Source: Centrapalus pauciflorus (lineage: Eukaryota > Streptophyta > Magnoliopsida > Asterales > Asteraceae). From it: a stretch of DNA of 64,000 nt. Positions 11,640 through 23,956 of the stretch are shown here, piece after piece. Numbering within the stretch: the first letter of the stretch is position 1; each line of letters opens with the position of its first letter. A program made the translations under genes and the position numbers. The notes under the pieces were generated by a model, which made no database searches, had not been told where the DNA came from, and saw only the letters and a list, made by a program, of their open reading frames with translations. Location: positions 1,609,065-1,673,064 of the forward strand of contig JAANYP010007201.1 of NCBI GenBank assembly GCA_020465985.1, given 5' to 3'.

Positions 11640-12763
11640 TTTAAAAGTACTACAAGAATATCATAATGAACGAAACTAGACTAGAGCAACCAACACAATT
11701 TTTGTTATTTTAGTGTAATTTTTTTACCTGAACTGATTTTGATTTGAATTATAACAAGTACGGGAATGTAAAATATACACTCGTATAAATTTGGTCAAAG
11801 TTAAGATCCGGACGTAACTGTGAGGGTCAAAGGGGTTATGCCCCCTTAGGGGTAGCACCCCTAGCAAGGTCCAAGGGGCAAAGCTCTTGGGGGGTCAAGA
11901 GGGAGCCACCCCAGCACCCCTTATGGGGCTTGAGACAACGCCTCAAAACATTTATGAATTTCAAAAGTGGCTTGGAGTGTTAACTTTGTTGAGCATGTTA
12001 AAAGCTTAACCATTTTTTTATGTTTAAATCTTAACAGCTTAAACCTTCACTGTGAAGGTTCCGTTGTTGGTGTTGATTGTTGTGGCTAAAATGCTACTAT
12101 GCAACTTTTGCTACTGGTGCTTGGCGATTTCACTCGCTTTTTAGCGGGTTAATTTGAAAGTTAACTTGTTATCCACTTAGAATTCGTATGGAATGTTTAT
12201 ATATATTAAAAAGAATTTAACAATAAGGAACTGTTTGGTAGAGAGATTTGAAGGGAGAGAATTGCGATTTCTCTTGTTTGGGAGAAATGCTCTCAATTTT
12301 TGGACGGAGAATTGAATTCTCTGGGAATTGTTTGAGGCTAAATATGAAGAAATGCAATTCTCTTCATTTGGTAGAGAAATGATGAGAATTGACTATCTTG
12401 TGTCTTACTCCACCTGAGCCACCATTTCTCCTATTTATTTCTCTGTTGATACCAAACAAGATACACTATTTCAATTCTCCATCCAATTCATATTCTCCCC
12501 AATTCCATTTCTCCCCAATTTCCATCATCCTCATTTCTTTTCTCTGTACCAAACGCACCCTAAGATCTGGTGCATTTTCTTGTATATTATCCCATAATAG
12601 TTTTGGATACTTTGTAAGACAAATTGTTGTTATCGAAAAGTGACCGAACATGATCACGAGATCATCCAATAATTGATTCTCATATTCGTACCCTAATTTC
12701 TAACACTAATTCTACATATTCGAAAGAGACCTTAGACCCAATACCAGAGTTAATAAAATCGAG
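11640..12763 (+). repeat. unclassified interspersed repeat, copy 1
   Basis: Sequence from about 11700 (TTATTTTAGTGTAA…CACTCGTATAAATTTGGTCAAAG…) through a GC-rich middle (about 11830-11940), and again at 12575-12760 (TTTTCTTGTATATTATCCCATAA…GATCACGAGATCATCCAA…), matches in reverse orientation the repeat in intron 1 of both YSL genes (about 39780-40480 and 47870-48600). The two blocks are separated by a Tourist-type MITE. No coding region is visible. It may be an LTR or a non-coding retroelement. Confidence 0.7.
12227..12560. mobile_element. Tourist-type (PIF/Harbinger) MITE
   Basis: The ends GGAACTGTTTGGTAGAGAG and, reverse complemented, GGGTGCGTTTGGTACAGAG form an inverted repeat. The 3-bp direct repeat TAA flanks the element (12224-12226 and 12561-12563), the usual PIF/Harbinger target. 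The interior is non-coding and rich in GAGAATTG words. It is nested in the unclassified repeat above. Confidence 0.85.
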
Positions 12764-13210
12764 TTGAAACTTCTATCCTTTGCTAATGATAGAAAAATAC
12801 TATGAAAGTTTATCAATATCAGTGAGTTGCAAAAGGCTTTTAGTCATTAGATGATAATAGTTAAAACTTAAAAGGAGTATTAATTGTATATCCTCTTGTC
12901 ATATTTAATCATCAGTTTGTTATTTATTAGATTTATTATTATCTTTTTATATTATGTATATGGATAATGATGATAAAAATAATGTGATTTAAATATAACA
13001 TGGATAATGATTAGGTTACACTAAAAGGAGAGACCTTAGAGTTTTGATTTTGGGTATTAAAATCACACTATTGACATCCTATTTGTGTGGTTCTTGCATA
13101 ATATTGAGAGAATGAGAGGTACATTTACTTTATATTAGTTTCATGTTTTACATATGCATGACCGATCCTTTGAGAGTTTGTTTTTTGAAAGCTTCGTTTT
13201 GATTTTATCT
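12764..13210. other. gene-free AT-rich DNA
   Basis: Flank between the repeat and the copia element. No gene or RNA is seen. Confidence 0.5.
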
Positions 13211-13229
13211 TATTAACGGACTTTTATAA

Positions 13230-13273
13230 TAACGGACTTTTAGAATAGATGTCTTTTAGTATTTTGGGTTGAG
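13230..13273 (+). repeat. left terminal repeat of copia element 1
   Basis: 44 bp starting TAACGGACTTTTAG and ending TTTTGGGTTGAG, identical base for base to 17121-17164. A partial duplicate of its first 16 bases lies just upstream, from 13211. It abuts the primer-binding site. Confidence 0.85.
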
Positions 13274-13274
13274 G

Positions 13275-13286
13275 TGGTATCAGAGC
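13275..13286 (+). promoter_or_regulatory. primer-binding site (copia element 1)
   Basis: TGGTATCAGAGC, complementary to the 3' end of initiator methionine tRNA, the usual primer of plant copia reverse transcription. It lies one base after the left repeat. Confidence 0.88.
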
Positions 13287-13811
13287 AACCCTAATCCTCT
13301 CCTAACCCTAATCCTCTTCTCCTCCCCTCTCCTAACCCTAATTCTCCCAATCCGGCCGGCCGGCGACCTGCTGCCGTCGCCGCCGTTCTGCTGCCGTCGC
13401 CGCTTCATCTTCGTCTCTTGTATCTCCCTCTCTGTCGTCCTAAGCAACCCTAAATCGCCCCACTGCTGCCGCCTAAATTAACCCACTGCTGCCGCCTGAA
13501 TCGCAACCCACAGCCGCCGCCTACATTAACCCTAAAACATCCGCCGCTAAACCCCCCTCTCCTCCTCCTAATTCTAACCCTAATCGGCCGCCTACCGCCG
13601 CCAACCGCCGCTCACCGCCGGCGGCCACCACCTGCTACCTCCTGCTTCTCATTCACAGTCCCTTATATCTCCTGCGGCCAGCACCTACTGCCGCCGACTT
13701 GCGGCCACCATCTTTCTGCCGCCGCACATACAAATAACCCTAGCCGTCACCTCCCTAAACCCTAATCGCTAGAACCCTATCCGTTGCCTACCCAAACCCT
13801 AGCCTACTTCA

Positions 13812-16800
13812 ATGTCAGAAACAAATTCTCCCACCTCCGCGTTCAATGCCGACAACCCTACCCCACCCCCTGCGGCTCATAACCCCGGTCTTCTCGGCCC
13901 CACACCACTTACCCCACGACCCCCTTTTCCTCCCTCATCTGCACCACCACCCTCTCAACATGGTTACTGGACCTTTGTTCCCTACACTCATCAGCCCACT
14001 ACTCTTCCACAAGCTTTTAGCACAATGACATTGCAGACACCCTCCCCGGGTGAGGACTCTGGATGGTACATGGATACGGGCGCTACTTCACATCTCTCGG
14101 CAGGTACAAGTAACCTTACTACTGTTTTTAATAATAATGCATTAATTTCATCTATATTTGTTGGCAACGGAGCCTCGATTCCTGTTACTAATACTGGTCA
14201 TAGCATCTTGTCATCCTCCCCTCATCCCCTTCACTTAAAACATGTCCTTGTCACTCCCCAAATAGTCAAAAACCTTATATCTGTTCGTCGTTTTACTCGT
14301 GACAATAAATGTACAGTTGAATTTGATGAGTTTGGTTTTTCTGTAAAGGATTACCTGACCAAGAAGCTACTCCACCGCTGTGATAGCAATGGAGATCTGT
14401 ACCCGTTCACCACCAATACCCAGCTTGCTTTTCTTTCCTTCAGTCATTCCACGTGGCACCAACGACTCGGTCATCCCGGCGAGGAAGTGCTACGTCGTCT
14501 TGTTTATTGCAATTTAATTCGTTGTAATAATACAAAGCCTTTGACTTTGTGCCATGCTTGTCAACTTGGCAAACATGTGAAGCTTCCGTTTATTTCTTCT
14601 AGTACTGTGGTTGATAATGCTTTTGATATTATTCATTCGGATTTATGGACTTCTCCAATTCCAAGTGTTGGTGGTTTTAACTATTATGTTCTTTTTCTTG
14701 ATCATTATACTCATTTTCTTTGGGTTTATCCGCTTAAGCAAAAATCAGATGCGTTTTCAAAATTTGTTCAATTTCGAGCATATGTGCAAACCCAATTCAA
14801 TAAACAAATAAAAGCTTTCCAATGTGACCATGGCGGTGAATTTGATAACTCCCAACAACACACCTTGTTAAAAAATAATGGCATTCAATTCCGTTTTTCA
14901 TGCCCAAAAACTTCTCAACAAAATGGGAAATCTGAACGCATGATTCGCACAATTAACAATCATATCCGCACCCTCCTCTTCCAAGCCTCCCTGCCTCCTA
15001 ATTTCTAGGTCGAAGCCCTATTTATGGCTGTTCACTTACTAAACATTCTACCATCTTCTGCAATCAATAATGAAATCTCTTTCACTAAACTATTCAACAA
15101 ACAACCAATCTTCAACCATCTTCGAATTTTTGGCTGTCTATGTTACCCTCACACCTTCCCCTCTCATAAATTACAACCTCGATCCACCCCTTGCATCTTT
15201 CTCGGCTACCCCACTGATCATCGTGGCTATCGCTGCTTTCAACCTACCACCAACAAAGTCATAATCTCTCGTCACGTAATCTTTGATGAATCTCAATTTA
15301 CATACACCTCACTTACCTCTACCCCCCCATCATACTCATTTCTCGATAGTCCTTCCCCTATTGCTCGTACCATTCTCACGTCTCCTCAGAGCACTCCACC
15401 TCCACCTCCCACAGTCATACAACCCTCTACATCACCTATCGCTGAAACTCCTCCCACCGACTCTCTCAATAATTCTCCAACTCAACCTCAACTCAACCCC
15501 ACTTCCCCCTCTTCATCTACTCACCCTGAAACCACCCTACCCCCAACTCCCGCAAACCCCTCTCACCCCATGGTCACCCGCTCTCGATCCGGCATTCATA
15601 AACCTGTTCAACGTCTGAACCTCCTTGCGTCTCACATTGCTCCCCTCCCTACTTCTCATATTCAAGCTCTTCAAATTCCCAATTGGCACAATGCTATGAC
15701 AGATGAATTTAATGCATTAATTAAAAACAGTACGTGGAAACTTGTACCTCGACCAAAAGGTGTTAATATAGTTCGCTCCATGTGGTTATTTCGACACAAA
15801 TTTAATGCAGATGGCTCCCTTAATCGCTACAAGGCTCGGTTGGTAGCCAATGGTCGAAGTCAAAAACAGGGTATTGATTGTCACGAAACATTTAGTCTGG
15901 TTGTCAAACCAGCCACCATACGTACCGTTCTGAGCATTGCGGTCTGTCACAACTGGCCCATTCACCAACTTGACGTGAAAAATGCCTTTCTCAACGGGCA
16001 TTTATCCGAAACGGTATACATGCATCAACCCCCGGGATTCAAAGACATCACACATCCTGATCATGTCTGTCTGTTACAGAAATCATTATACGGCCTTAAA
16101 CAGGCCCCCCGCGCTTGGTTTCAACGATTTGCGAATTTTGCCACTCGCATTGGATTCTCTCACAGCAAAACCGATACCTCTCTGTTTATTTTTCGTCGGG
16201 GATCAGATATTGCATACTTGCTCATCTATGTTGATGACATCATTCTTACCGCTTCCTCCTCGCCTCTCTTGCAGAAAGTCATTGCTTTACTTCATCGTGA
16301 GTTTTCTATGACCGACATCGGTCTACTTAACTACTTTCTTGGAATCTCAGTGGTTCGTTCAGCTTCAGATCTTTTCTTGTCTCAATCCAAGTATGCTTTG
16401 GAAATTTTAGAACGGGCCCACATGGCTAACTGCAATCCGTGTCGCACACCGGTTGATACTGACAGCAAACTAGGACCTGAAGGCCCCCCCGTGTCTGATC
16501 CAGTTCTTTATCGTAGCCTAGCCGGGGCCCTTCAGTACCTCACATTCACTAGACCGGATATTGCTTATTCAGTTCAGCAACTATGCCTCTACATGCATGA
16601 CCCTCGTGAACCACATCTTAATGCTATGAAACGTGTCTTGCGCTACATACGTGGAACAATTGATCTTGGGCTTCAACTTTTCCGTTCGACCACCTCCCAG
16701 CTAACCGCCTATACTGATGCTGACTGGGCAGGCTGTCCGGCCACTCGTCGATCCACATCTGGATATTGCGTGTTCTTAGGTGATAATCTTCTCTCTTGGT

Positions 16801-17123
16801 CCACCAAACGCCAAGATACCACATCCAGATCTAGTGCCGAAGCAGAATACAGAGGTGTTGCTAATGTTGTTGCTGAACTCTCTTGGGTACGGAATCTTCT
16901 TTGCGAACTACACTTTCCCCTCCAAACGGCTTCCATAGTCTACTGTGACAATGTCAGTGCCGTATACATGTCAGCAAATCCGGTACAACATCAGCGAACC
17001 AAGGCCATTGAGATTGACATTCATTTTGTTCGGGATAAAGTAGCTGCCGGTCATGTTCGCGTCTTACACGTGCCGTCCAGTTTGAGTGTTCGTTCTCCCC
17101 CTCAAACTGCGGGGGACTATTAA
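13812..17123 (+). pseudogene. copia pol polyprotein, gag deleted, one nonsense codon, 3' truncated
   Basis: One frame runs through two open segments (13812-15008 and 15024-17123), split only by TAG at 15006-15008 where the family has tryptophan (LPPNF then VEALFMAVHLLN). The N-terminus goes from a short proline-rich leader straight to protease (GWYMDTGATSHLSAG), so the gag capsid part and zinc knuckle are missing. Then come the integrase HHCC (WHQRLGHP…CHACQLGK), the integrase D-D-E (HSDLW, QCDHGGEF, GKSER), reverse transcriptase (QLDVKNAFLNG, SLYGLKQAPRAW, YVDDIILT) and RNase H (YTDADWAGC, SSAEAEY, YCDN). The C-terminus jumps from VLHVPSS to LSVRSPP, skipping the usual ADIFTK region. The neighbouring short repeat suggests a small deletion. 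It cannot work alone. Confidence 0.9.
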
Positions 17124-17164
17124 CGGACTTTTAGAATAGATGTCTTTTAGTATTTTGGGTTGAG
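17121..17164 (+). repeat. right terminal repeat of copia element 1
   Basis: Identical to 13230-13273. Follows a purine run (GCGGGGGA, 17109-17116) that looks like the polypurine tract. Confidence 0.85.
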
Positions 17165-18332
17165 TACCATTATTCCCTTTGTATTATTTATATGATTGTT
17201 GATTAATGAGAAAAGGTCAAGAGAGTTTATACCAAATCACATATCTTTCATAAACCCTAACAAACACAACTGTTTATATTTTTTCTTTCGAGTTTTGCCC
17301 TCGTTTGTCGTCTAGGTTTTTAGTCTCTTCCCTTTGGGTTGATTTCTGCTCATTGCAAATCTTTGTAATGATATTTGGTGGTTTCTTTCAATATAGAATT
17401 TTCTTGTTTTTTGAAAATATATTTTTATTGATAAAAGTTTAAAATATGTTCATATTACTAATTTTAATGATTAAATAAATGATAGTATGTTGCTAACAAC
17501 TTCAACAGGTTTCCACACCTTTGGGCAGACTGTGATCCATACCCTTAATCTCAGTGGCATAGAGCCCATTCCTTATGGCTTTCAAATATGTTGCAACTTT
17601 ATATAATAAACCCTAAAACAATAGTTTTTCTAATTTGTTCAAAATCATTTGACATTTTTTATAATAACTTTAATGTGTCCCAATAATTATATTCTATCGT
17701 CAAGTTGAATATTAAAGAAGACGTGCCAACAAAGAGTTGTTTTATTATTAACTGGAAAAAAGAATGAGAATCAATTTTATATTTTGTTTGATAATCTTTT
17801 TTTCTCTTCATAAATCACAACGGACATGAGAATTAAAGCGAATTTAAAAAGAAAAACCAAACCAAACAGCAAAAAGTTGAAAGTAAAAAATCAATTAAAA
17901 ATCAAATAAATCCACCTAAAAACAAATCAGACAATTTCTCGTGTCATTTGATAATCACTCTAAAATGGTGGGAGACTTTTCAAGTTCTCCAAGTCCAAAG
18001 AGCAAAGTTTAATGGTCCTTTAGATATACACATCCTGAATAACTTTTTTTGTCATGTATGAAATCCGTTCATTTGATGCATCAATTCAAGAAAAAAGAAT
18101 GTTATCTTTTTTCTTTTTTTTTTTTTTTTTACAGCGGAACATACATACGTATGTTATATTACTCCTAAATCTATACATTTATCTATAATAAAACTTGGAC
18201 CCCTAACATTGTGGTATATTTTAATCCCTGTCCCCGCTAAACTACAAGCCATTTGGTTGGTGTTTCATTCGTTGAAATGTTATTAATTTTAATCACGTAA
18301 TTAAAATGTATTATCAACTAATATTTGATGTA
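17165..18332. other. gene-free AT-rich DNA
   Basis: No gene is seen. Contains a poly-T run near 18113-18130. Confidence 0.5.
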
Positions 18333-19639
18333 GGGTTAAATTACATGTTTCATCCCTTAACTTCATTAATTACACCGAAGATTTTTATTTTAAGAATTTT
18401 TACACTCATGGCCCTTTGACCGTTTGACCGGTCTTAAAATTTTAAAATAACAATTTTTTAGTCATTACATTTTTAGTCTTGATGCTTTTGAATTATTTTC
18501 TTTTATGATCATCTATAATTTTTTATATTTACTTAATTAGTTTATTGAGTTATCAGTTTAATATTAATACTACTTTACTTGGGTTGCTTTTCTAATCCAG
18601 TTTCAATTTACTTTTATTTTTTTATGAACTTATTATATATATTAATTATGTAACAATCAATTTTCTACTCTTTTTCGGTTGTTAATATTAATTATACTTT
18701 TTATTACAGTCTCATTCATTTATTTATTGAATGACCCTAAATAAACATTATTATTTTTATTTATTCAATTAAATGAAAAAAAAATATGTGTATTGGTCTT
18801 GTTTGTTTGTTATCTCTGTATATATTTGATAATGTTTAACAAAATGTATAATATTTAAAAATATTAACACATATCTCATAACGCATTAAATTTTAGAATT
18901 TTAAACAATACTATGTTAATTTAATTAAACTAATTAAAAAGTGAAAACAATATACTATTTTATGAACGATAAGACAAATGTACTTACCTTTTACTAGTAT
19001 AGTGATGATAAGAGTCGGTTGTCAAACCTAATAACACAATAGAAAATGCTTATGAAATTTAGATTATATAAAATTTGGTTTATCTAATGGTATATATTAT
19101 TTAACAATTTCAAAATATTAAATGTTTTATTAGATGCATACAATTACAATGAAAAGAACTTATCTAATGGCTTAAAAAAATTTATATGTTTCTTGTTCGA
19201 TTAGTCGATTGTCAGAAACGCTTATAACATAATAAAATTAAATTAATCTTATCAAAAGTATAGTTACGGTTAAAAGATATAATATTAAATTAATAATATA
19301 AATAAGTTTATGAAGTAAAAGGATTAAAATTAAAATTTAAAATTAAACTAAACTAGAAAAGGACTAAAGAAGCCATCCAAGTAAATTAAAATTAAAATAC
19401 CATATAACCAATATTTTGAATTATTAAAAAATAAAAAAATAATAATTTTGTGAATGATTATATAAGAAATTATTTACCAACCACATGGACTAAAAAAATC
19501 ATCATTTTTAAAAAGTTAAGGTTGATCAAATGGTCAAAAGATCACAAGTGTAATGGATTCTTAGATCAGGGACCTTGAAGTTAATGGACGAAATCTATAA
19601 TTTCTATATAACCACAATGACAAAATTTGTCATCTACCC
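18333..19639. mobile_element. Mutator-type (MULE) non-autonomous element
   Basis: The left arm (18333-about 18440) and right arm (about 19520-19639) are diverged reverse complements. GGGTTAAATTACATG faces GGGTAGATGACAAAT, and inner blocks share TTTC(A/G)TCC…TTAACTTCA and TTTGACC(G/A)TTTGA. A 9-bp direct repeat TTTGATGTA/TTTGATTTA (18324-18332 and 19640-19648, one mismatch) fits Mutator insertion. The interior is AT-rich without a transposase. Confidence 0.78.
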
Positions 19640-19904
19640 TTTGATTTATTGAAGGTTCCACAAAACCATCCTCCGTTGAATTTGCATGCGGGATGGTTCC
19701 GGGAGCCAATGTTGCACGTGGCCCCGACTTTGAATACCCACCCCTCGCCCGGAAAGGTACTACCCATTTCGGCTTTCTCACCACGTGCTGCTTTCCCTTC
19801 CCAACAACAAAAAATATGACATTTTTGAGAAATGTATCTCTTTTAATTTTGATTTAAAATGATAGCAAAAAGAAAAACTAATATGAAGTTGATGTTTTTT
19901 TTAA

Positions 19905-20525
19905 CAACAACAATTTTATTGAAAAGTCTCAAGCAAGATGCTAAAAGGCAAGTACAAAACAACTAAAATGATGACTCCGAATAGGGATCACAAAGCCAAT
20001 TACACCAATATAAATTCCTATGAAGCTTTCGCCTAGAGTTTATCCAGTAAAATGACCAACTTTGGATCAAACTAAGTGACATCTTGATCGTCGATGCGTT
20101 GGTTAGAAAAACAATTGAGTTCCTAAGCTTCCAAATGACCTAGCACATGGTAAAAACTGAAACAGTGAATGCCTCCAAACATGAATTTTAAGGCCCAAAA
20201 TGCATCCCCAGTTGATTAATAATGAAGCCGACCCGTCCAAAGGAACAACAACCTTCCACCATCTCGTAAAATCCGTCAAAATTTCCTTAGATACAACACA
20301 ATTTCAAAAGAGACGATCCTCATATTCAAGAGCCGACCGCCAAAGGGGATAGAGAGTCGAATGAAGATGAATACCTCTCTTAGCTAAATTACAATACGTA
20401 ACCAGCCTACCATGAATTATCTTCCAAGCAAGAATGTTTAGCTTATTACTAGGAACGAAACCAATCCAGATTAATTGCACCCCACGAAGACCGGCGACAC
20501 ACATATCGTCGACAACGGATCACAA
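19905..20525 (-). pseudogene. LINE 3' end with zinc-binding domain
   Basis: The minus strand reads IGFVPSNKLNILAWKIIHGR then LVTYCNLAKRGIHLHSTLYP, clearly the zf-RVT region after a plant LINE reverse transcriptase. The zinc ligands are damaged: the usual CPLC is YPLW, and the ES.DHLF block reads EYEDRLF before a stop at about 20304. About 400 bp of 3' sequence follows to an A-run seen as T8 at 19905-19912. A 5'-truncated, dead LINE copy. No target duplication could be fixed. Confidence 0.8.
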
Positions 20526-21452
20526 TGATGTAACATGCACCGTGGGAAGTGAAAATTAGTTTACTTCGACACTCTAATTTTAGTATCATAATCGGCATTC
20601 CTTTTGTTCACCTTAAACATGATTTTCTGAAATTTTGTGGAAAATAAAAAAAAAAAAGTAATAATAAAATCCACTACGTAAAATATGTGCAACCAAAGTG
20701 GAATGGAAAATGGAATAGAAAAATGCTTTACGACTCCCAAAGTGTGGGTTGATTAAATAAAATTTTAAAAAATATATATATAATTAATAATAATAAATAT
20801 GGTGTGTGTGTGTATGGTGGGCATATGTATATTATTGGGAAATCTTTTTGAGATTTTTTAGATGGCCACTTGTGCATGACGTATGTATCTTCAGATGCTC
20901 TCTTCATCTCTTTGATAAAATTGTCAAATGAAAATAACACAATACATCTTTTGTTCATAAAATCATAATCTAATTATGAAAAATTAAAAATATGTATGTT
21001 GACATCCTTATTATCCTACAACCTTGGCTTTTAACCGATAAGCCAATACCTTTTTTCTTTGGGATGATTTGTAAGCAATTCCAAACTAAAAATTAAATTT
21101 TTAACTAAGTTATACAATTTTCATAATTATGATTTGAAAAACTACTCATAAAATCCTTGTGTTTTTATATTTATTATTATTATGTATTAGTTTAGCCGTC
21201 TCTTTAAACGATCGGAAACTTTCATCTTGTCATCTTCATCAGATTACAAAAACATATAGACACATGTAAACAACATTTTTACCATAAACCAACACATGTA
21301 GTCACAACACACCTCCATCCCGAATCAAACATACAAATAAGTGATGAACACAAGTCAAACCAGTAAATTGATTTTTCACAAGTCTGTATATTTGTTTCTA
21401 ATATTTTGTTGATGAGAAAATTTCACACACAAACGTGCACTAAACCAGAAAA
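20526..21452. other. gene-free AT-rich DNA
   Basis: AT-rich with small (TA)n and (GT)n runs near 20775-20815. No gene or RNA is seen. Confidence 0.5.
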
Positions 21453-23956
21453 CACTACTACAAAATGAGCCTGTTGCAACCTTTTATAAGCAACTTTTAT
21501 ATAATTAGTTGCATTTGATCCTAAAGCAAGTTTACAAAAATAAAGGTTACATTAGAAGATCTAATGCAACCTTTAATTTAAAAGGTTACAAATTTGATTG
21601 AAAAATGGCAACATTAATAAGAAAGGTTGCATTTGTTATAGATTAAAAGTAACCTTTATTTAAAAGGTTGTATATATGTAAAGTAAATGCAATTTTTTTA
21701 AAAAAAAAAAACTTACATCTAACAATTCCATTTCTATACTTTCCCCAAAACCTTGCAAATCATTTCATTTTGCATCTTTACATTCACTCCTCCAAACCCT
21801 AGCTACCCAGTGCCCACCTCCTCTCATCTTTGTGACCGGCGGCCACCACCAGCCTACTCCGGCGGCCACCACCGGCGAGCATCAACGACGTCGAGCTCTC
21901 CATCTACAACACCTCATCTGTGGCACACCTAGACGTATCCATCTGCGAGGAGTTCTCCGTCTGCGGCGACGAGCTCTCCATCTGCGAGACCTCTATTTGC
22001 GGCACCTTCATTTGTGGCACAACTCCATCGACGACGACTCTCCTTCCTCTTCCTCTTCTGCTTTCCTTAAAAAAGGTATCTCTCGTTTTTTTTTTAAGTA
22101 GAAGTCGATTTTCTCTTTATTTCGATTTTTTGGTTTGAAATCCATCAGATAATTTATCTCATACTGGTTTTGTGAATGTGAGTTCAAAATTAAAAATCGA
22201 TTTTGTGAATGCTTTGATTTGGAATACTGATTTTATGAAGGTTTAAAATCCATCAGATACTTATTTTGTGAAGGCTTGAAATCCATTAGATACTTATTTT
22301 GTGAAGGCTTCAATTTCAAATAGACATGGTTTTTGACAAGAAAAAAGATGATGAATTTTGGCTATTTTATCAAATACTTATTTTGGTTTTTGAGTACATT
22401 ATTAATACATCTTATAAAAGTGTGCAATTTATGTGTTTGGTCTGTTTCTATTTTGGTTAATTCTGTTTTGCTGATTTTGTCACAGACACGCACACACTGC
22501 ATCTGTTTTGCTGCTCATATAAACACACCTAGGCTACACATTTTGTTCTGTTTCTGTTTTGCTGCTTCCAGTACCAATTTCACAACAGCTCATGTTTTCG
22601 TTAGAGTGTCTATTAGATGTGTTTGGTCTGTTTTTGTATCTATGGCTTGTGAGGGTATGTATTGATCTTGTTTATAGCAAACTGCAGCTGGATAATGAGG
22701 ACGTTAGAGGTACAACTTTTCCCTTGGAGTTTTCATCAGACCATCCTTTGCCTTCTAGTAAAAAATGAAATCAATATTTTGTAAGTATGGGCCATTGATT
22801 GAATCCGAGACTCAGGTATCAAATGGAAACCTGAGTGGTCAAGTCATGTTTCTTGATTCTTCTAGTGCTGGGGAGGCGTAAAATGATCAACCTTTCGGGC
22901 AGGCTCTTGTTAATTACAGATGCCATCTTCATTCGCTTTGAATGTATTATGTATGTAGGTTTGGAGGAGGTGACCGACTATTTTGTTCGTCTCCAACAGC
23001 AAGCGGCGTGGACTATTTTGTTCGTCTCCAACAGCAGCGTGCGGTGGCGAGGATCTGCGGTGATGAGCGGCCAACGGCGGCGGCGAACAACGAAGGAAAA
23101 AGGTATATCTTTGTGTCTTTCGGCGTGATCTCTCTCGCTATTTCTATATGTGTGTGTGTATGATTGCCCTGACTGCTACATTCTGTAAGTATTTGTGGGT
23201 TTTTACTTGTTGATTTCAAAATTATTTGCCATGGTTTTTTTAAGAACATCATCCTTTCCTGCACTATTGTAATGGCTACTACTTGCTACTTTTTTTTACT
23301 TCAAGTTAATCAAATTGCACAGGTTATCAGTGGCCAAAAGTGGGTTTTCTAGAACTTTAGTTGCTTCTAGTTTTATGTTTTTGACATGCTTCTAAATTAG
23401 ATCAACAGCTTAGGATTATTGTTAAGCCCAAGCTTTGTGTTGGTGTAGTGCCTTTATGTAATGCACAACAGGTAAAATTCATATTTGCCATATTAAAGAG
23501 CTAACACGGAGAGTACGCAACACATCTTACGATTGCTTTACAAAATCCACTCTTAATTAGACAACTAACTACTAAATAGCTTCTCATCACTCCAATGGAA
23601 GTGCAACACAAAATTGAATAAAATTGTATCATCTAGTCTCTACAATGAAGTCAAACTATCTAATTCGCAATTTGGTAGGTCCAGGAAGATTCATTACCAA
23701 AAACAAAAGCAACTTTTTATTCACAATTTGGCAGGTCCAAGATGATCATGGAGGTTGTATGCATTAATAATATGAAACTTTCAAACTGTAAAATAATTTA
23801 GAGTTTAAACTATAACCATTTAAAATCTGGAATAATATTATGTAAAATAATTTTAGGTTGCCTTTAAGCTGATATTTTTCTTCTTTTAAAGCAAATTCAG
23901 TACCCAAATGGTTTTTCCACCTTGAAAGTCTAATTAACAAAGTAATTTACAGGTTC

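Larger units (their letters stand above)
13211..17164 (+). mobile_element. decayed Ty1/copia retrotransposon with very short terminal repeats
   Basis: The interior has a primer-binding site TGGTATCAGAGC (13275-13286, initiator-Met tRNA type) directly after a left repeat and a purine run CTGCGGGGGA directly before a right repeat. The only direct repeat that fits these borders is 44 bp, identical at 13230-13273 and 17121-17164. The left copy has an extra partial duplication upstream (TATTAACGGACTTTTA at 13211-13226, equal to 17118-17133), giving LTRs of about 47 and 63 bp. No flanking target duplication was found. The leader (13287-13811) is rich in AACCCTAA and CCGCCG words. Coding parts are listed separately. 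Confidence 0.8.

Noticed and set aside
13287..13350. AACCCTAA words resembling telomere repeats
   Set aside because: Irregular spacing and only a few units; common in leaders of plant copia elements, not an internal telomere tract.
13269..13481. 70-codon frame in the copia leader
   Set aside because: Lies between primer-binding site and polyprotein in CCCTAA/CCGCCG-rich leader; no homologous motif.
21832..22138. Overlapping open frames of 72-89 codons in a GC-richer block of the CACTA element
   Set aside because: Low-complexity RRxxLHL/SICET wording in several frames at once and no domain; treated as part of the element's non-coding or captured sequence.
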